From Mantis religiosa (taxonomy: Eukaryota > Arthropoda > Insecta > Mantodea > Mantidae): a DNA stretch of 64,000 nucleotides. The stretch lies in NCBI GenBank assembly GCA_030765055.1, contig CM060954.1:113283569-113347568 (forward strand), in the 5' to 3' direction. The position numbers and the translations under genes are program-made. The notes beneath the pieces were generated by a model that was not told where the DNA came from, made no database searches, and saw only the letters and a list, made by a program, of their open reading frames with translations. This document shows, in pieces, positions 59,865-64,000 of this stretch (within the stretch, counting starts at the first letter, position 1; each line of letters begins with the position of its first letter).

Positions 59865-60800
59865 AGGGGCGTTCAAAAAGAAACGAGCCGTAGTCCGGTA
59901 TGTGCAAACCGGTGACAATGGTAATATCGTGGCGTGTGTACCGACCAAATCGTGGAAGTTCACAGCCCATCGCTAGAGGACGTCACCTGACTATACAAAG
60001 CTAGCAACAGATGCATCAATCGTCGAACGTTGCATTCACATTGCAAACAGTGAAATGGAGGCGTCAAAAGAAGAGCAAAGAGGTGTTGTTCATTTTCTGA
60101 TAGCGGAAGGAGTAGGGGAAATGGTCATTCATCAACGAATGCCACAAGCGTACAGCGAACACTGCATGTCCCTTGCAAGGGTCAAGGTGTGGCACAAGCG
60201 CTTCAGGGGAGGACGGGTGTGGTTAGCCGATGATACACGGTCTGGAGCACCACAGTGCATTACCGATGACATCGTCCAGTTGGTTGATACTCTCATTATC
60301 CAGGACGCCGAGTGAAAGCCATAGCCGCCGACGTCGGATTGAGCATCGGAAGTGTTCATACCATCATGAAGGAACGACAGTGTGCCCAAGGGGTGCTCCA
60401 CAGTCTTCAACCACACAGGAAGCATGTCGAATAGCCCTCTGTCTTGGTCATCTGCAGCGTTATGCTAGGGAAGGGAATGCATTCCTGGCATGAGTGATGG
60501 TTGGAGATGAGTCATGGTGTCATCACTTCGAACCAGAATCAAAACGACAAAGTCTCCAGTGGAAGCATCCACCACCACCACCACCAAAAAAAGAAGCCAA
60601 GACCATCCACACAGGTGCAGGAAAGGTTATGCTAACGTTCTTCTTAGACCATCCACACAGATGCAGGAAAGGATATGCTAACGTTCTTCTTAGACCAAGA
60701 TGGCCCTCTTCTGATACACTTCCTGCAGTACGGGGCAACAGTGAATGCCCAGCGTTACTCGCAATCCTTGACCACCCTTCGCCAAGCGATCACATCAAAC
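59865..60800 (+). mobile_element. mariner-type element, 3' truncated
   Basis: The left terminus aggggcgttcaaaaagaaac follows TA (59863-59864). A transposase relic is inside. No right terminus was found; recognisable sequence ends near 60800. Confidence 0.8.
60055..60800 (+). pseudogene. mariner-type transposase relic
   Basis: Starts MEASKEEQRGVVHFLIAEG, then SLARVKVWHKRF and CITDDIVQLVDTL (N-terminal DNA-binding region). A stop and frameshift near 60313 precede KAIAADVGLSIGSVHTIMKE. A deletion follows, then VGDESWCHHFEPESKRQS with the first catalytic Asp. A 46-bp tandem duplication (60601-60692) disrupts the next segment, and the second and third Asp are absent. Confidence 0.85.
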
Positions 60801-61260
60801 TAATACTTCTAACATACAGGTACTGGTTTATGTAATTATGTCTCTGGCTTATCTTATAGTTAATATCTGAATTAATTCTAAAGCATGAAGTGATGTTTAG
60901 AAATGACTGCTTTTTAAATAGAGTCCCATAAAAAGGTACTTGTTATAATTTACTTAGGTAACAAAGATTAGGGGAACTAATTTTGTACCAGGCAAATCAG
61001 CTGTTCCTGATTATTTAAATTTATATTACCTGATAAGCAGCTTTAAGACTATTTGCTTCATGCACTAGGCCTGATTCTCTCTCCGTCCCTCCCTTCCCTC
61101 TCTCTCTCTTAGGTTGTATTTAACTGCACAATAATGTCTCAACAGATCTGATAAGAAATACTTCATAGACTGGTGCGTGGGACAGATTTCTAGGTCTCAT
61201 CCCTGATCATACAACATAATTTTAATGCTAGATAATTGTAACTCAGTTTATGTGACAAAC
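60801..61260. other. No gene recognised
   Basis: AT-rich with a short CT-rich patch at about 61076-61110. Confidence 0.45.
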
Positions 61261-61555
61261 AGATGACAACTTTGACACATGTTTACAGATACTTTAGTGC
61301 TGGACATTTGTGCCTTTATTTCTATATGTGCGAGGCAGATGTTAGTTTTGACAAATGTCTGCAGAAAGCTTAGTGCTTGCCAACTCTACCTCTGCTTCTG
61401 TGAGGGGCAGATGGCAACTTCAACACTGTCCACAGAGGCCTTAGTGCTAAGGAACTTTGCATTTGCTTCTATAAGAAGATGGCAGCTTCAACATGTGTCC
61501 ACATAAGAAGTTTTATTGCTGGGCAACTGTGCCTCTGCTTTTCTGAAGGGCAGAT
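61261..61555. repeat. Four diverged tandem units of 68-76 bp
   Basis: Units begin agat(g)-aactt at 61261, 61337, 61409 and 61477, with a fifth start at 61552. Shared words are gacaaatgtct/acacatgttt, cttagtgct and ctctgcttct. Substitutions are frequent, so the array is old. Confidence 0.8.
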
Positions 61556-61599
61556 GGTATGATATTTATCTTAGCTACTGAGGTAATAAAGTAAAATCA

Positions 61600-62180
61600 A
61601 ATCAAATCTGCATATTTGGTTCCTGGAATCTATACGTGCTCTTATTATGCAAACTTTATATTTACCTTTATTTATTTTTAAATCAAATTACATAAAATAT
61701 TTTTTCAGATATAATCTACTTGCTACCTTAACTAACTAAATCTGCAGGTTATTGGATTCCAGAAACCTTACAAATCTACTTATCTAATCTATCCAAAAAC
61801 AGACTTTCTTCTACTTCTACTCCACAATATAATTTAAATCTATATTTCTACTACAGCTTTAGTTGCTTTAAAAATAATATTGTTCAACTCTACAATGCAA
61901 AACCAATTTAAAAATTAACTTTCCTACTATAACAAATTATGAAAGACTGTTTCCTACAATTTTAAATTTCCTCTTCTGCAACTGGTATCCAAAGCTTCCC
62001 TCTATTGGTATCCATCTCCTAAAAGGAGATGGTAGATGGAGTAGATGGTGCTGGTTTTTCAGTTCCAGTTCCTCTAGCCATTCTGATCCTCTTCATATAG
62101 CTCCTCTGACTCTCCTTCTTTTTGTGGCTTCTGCTCTTTCTTCCAATATCCATAATTGGTACATTCTATTTATCGGCCAT
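61600..62180 (-). mobile_element. R1-like LINE 3' end, minus strand
   Basis: Reverse complement is collinear with 27840-27923 plus 29265-29690, including the ttggatattggaagaaagag, ggagatggatacca, gaagctttggatacca and aaagtttgcataataagagc blocks. At 62089-62110 it reads through the site where the other copy has the mariner. Confidence 0.85.
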
Positions 62181-63747
62181 GCATTTTGAATTGGGTCATC
62201 TCAAGTCTAATAACACTGTTCTACATAGATTTTTGTTTTGTTTAATAAATGACCGTTTCTGAATCACATTTTCAAGTGATTACAAAACTTAAGTCTATTT
62301 TTGCATTCCAAGGCCAGAATTTTTGCAGTTCAAAATTTTATGCTTTTAATATTGTTTGTAATGTACGTATTGTGGTGATATTACTGTGTGCTTATCATTT
62401 ATTAGATAGGCTCAACAGCTTATAATTTCAACATTATAACTTAAAAAGTGAAATAATGTAAGTAGTATTATGTTTCTTATATTTTTATGTTTATTAAAAT
62501 CTACTAACTCTATCCACCCTGGAGGATGAATGTGTCTTACCCTTAAAATTACTAACTCCAAGGAGGTTCTTCATAGATTCTTCTCAGAGGATGTAAAATG
62601 TGTCTTACCCTTAAAATTACTAACTCCAAGGAGTTCTTCATAGATTCTTCTCAGAAAGTCTTAAAGGTGTTTTACTTCATAGTGAAAACATTCAACCTTC
62701 CATTCCTGTAGCCCACTCTTGTGTTTTAAAGGAGACATAATATGAATATGTTAAGTTTTTGTTATAAAAGCTACTGTACAAAACCCATTTGTGGCTAGTA
62801 TGTGCAGATTTCAAGATTACTGGGCTATTACGTGTTAGCAGACTGGTTTTACGAAATATCCTTGTTTCTTGAATGGGACGGCAGAGCTAAGTCTGTACAC
62901 TGGGAAAGTGAACAGTGGCCAATAGGACTAATTTAACACTGGGCAAAAAAATTTAAAAAGTGATCCTCTTATTGAATCCTCAAAAAGTTGCAACAATAAA
63001 TTGCAAAAGGCATGATGATAGATGATTAATTATTCTCACCTTTGGTGACGATCCAGTAGAATTCTTGTAGATGCCTTGGTGTTGTGGAGCAATGAGTCTT
63101 ACCTCTGGTCGTAGTATCGTGGTATCTATGCTGCAATTGTTGGAAAATAAACAATTCTTCTCTTTTAAATATTGTGGGATTTATTCCATGAAACCATTAA
63201 TAAATTCTGTTACAATTTTAAATGCTGTAGATTCTGTCCTTTCACAAAATGATTATCGTTGCATCGTTGAGCTTTAAGTTTCTGCAAACTTTGCAGAGCG
63301 ACACCAAGAAAACATGTCTTGCTATGAGGACGTTTCTTTTCAGAATGATGCTAAGCTACCTGAATATTCTGTGTTCTCTGTGCACAATGTTTGTTGAACA
63401 ACTAAATTACATTTATTCTATTGGTCCACGTCACCACATTAAGTAATTACATTATTGTGATTACAAATAGCAACACTATTATGTAGGTTGTATCATTCCT
63501 TAGCCTACCCAATTTCACATTTCCTATTTTGTACAAATTACTTTTTTTCAGAACAATTCAGAACTTCCTTTCTTGGAAGTGTTGAAAACAGTGTTGTTTT
63601 AATAAATTAAATTTAAAAGTAAGTGTTGTTTAGTGTCATTAATCGACTCCCTTTAAATTTAATAAATTCTTAAATATTTGAAAAATATGAAATAACTGTC
63701 ACATAGTGTTCCCACTTCTCCCTGTAAAATTAGGTTTAATGAAATAA
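62181..63747. other. No gene; one short tandem duplication
   Basis: Apart from the duplication at 62531-62656 I see only AT-rich sequence and chance frames. Confidence 0.5.
62531..62656. repeat. Tandem duplication, 68-bp period
   Basis: tgtgtcttacccttaaaatt begins at 62531 and again at 62599. The two units are nearly identical through gattcttctcaga. Confidence 0.9.
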
Positions 63748-64000
63748 TTTATAAAAACCCTAAAAAAAGACAGTGAGTGTCACATTTGTGTTAAAGTTCC
63801 TTCATTACCTTATGAAAAAATTAAAGCTGATGCATTCGTTGGCCCACAAATTCAAAAAAGTGGTGATGGACAGTCAGTTCAAGAATACTATGAGTTGAGA
63901 AGTGAAGGATGCTGGAATGCTTTTATAATTGGTTTTAGTTTTCTTGGAAACAAAAGAGACCCAAATTATATTAACACAGTGAAAATGATGTTACAAAGTT
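63748..64000 (+). CDS. Partial frame of a repeated insect protein family, runs off the window
   Basis: An 84-codon open frame follows a stop at 63745-63747 and has no Met. It begins around KKDSECHICVK and continues with ADAFVGPQI, EGCWNAFIIGFSFLGNKRD and NYINTVKMML. The pattern FVGPQI ... W-x-(A/S)F ... FLGN-x-(K/R) ... NY-x-x-(I/V)-V recalls a protein family, probably transposon-associated, repeated in many insect genomes. Its function is unknown to me. The usual continuation would lie beyond position 64000. It could be an exon or part of a decayed element. Confidence 0.5.

Overview
The window is eukaryotic, most likely from an insect. It is AT-rich, has no operons and no dense coding. It holds one spliced GPCR exon with a good donor site and many tRNA-headed SINEs, LINE remnants, mariner, Harbinger-, hAT- and TTAA-type DNA transposons, solo LTRs and long microsatellites. 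The SINE style and repeat load suggest a large, cockroach- or termite-like genome. That placement is an impression; nothing here proves it.

The only host gene I can support is an adenosine-receptor-type GPCR exon on the minus strand (5170-5722). It encodes the extracellular N-terminus through TM3 and the DRY motif, then stops at a splice donor. The remaining exons would lie at lower coordinates, and I do not find them in the first 5.1 kb, so the intron probably runs out of the window. Copies of one SINE family flank the exon in direct orientation. The last 250 bp (63748-64000) open into a second coding-like fragment that resembles a repeated, transposon-associated insect protein family.

Layout: 0-9 kb has a GC-rich island, a deleted mariner, the receptor exon and SINEs. 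9-18 kb has a TIR element with a DUF7869-like remnant, a Jockey-type LINE relic and a DDE_3 transposase relic. 18-25 kb has microsatellites, two solo LTRs (one inside a SINE), a SINE inside a SINE, and a palindromic cluster of a tRNA-headed repeat. 25-30 kb is an R1-like LINE broken by a SINE with a giant TTC/TTA tail and by an apparently intact mariner (27924-29262). 30-45 kb has many SINEs, a TTAA-flanked MITE, two more solo LTRs and another R1-like LINE 3' end inserted in a SINE. 45-50 kb has a Harbinger-like element with a Myb/SANT gene, then a nest of hAT relic, mariner, solo LTR and SINE. 50-64 kb has an 815-bp polypyrimidine tract, a hAT-type MITE, a second palindromic cluster, a dead mariner, tandem repeats and the LINE 3' end that preserves the empty target site of the intact mariner.

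Most of the information lies in the nesting. Target-site duplications can be read directly for many insertions and give a relative order of events. The clearest new-looking items are a family of five solo LTRs, all with 4-bp ATAT-like duplications; the intact mariner with 31-bp perfect termini; and the two fold-back clusters of the tRNA-headed repeat.
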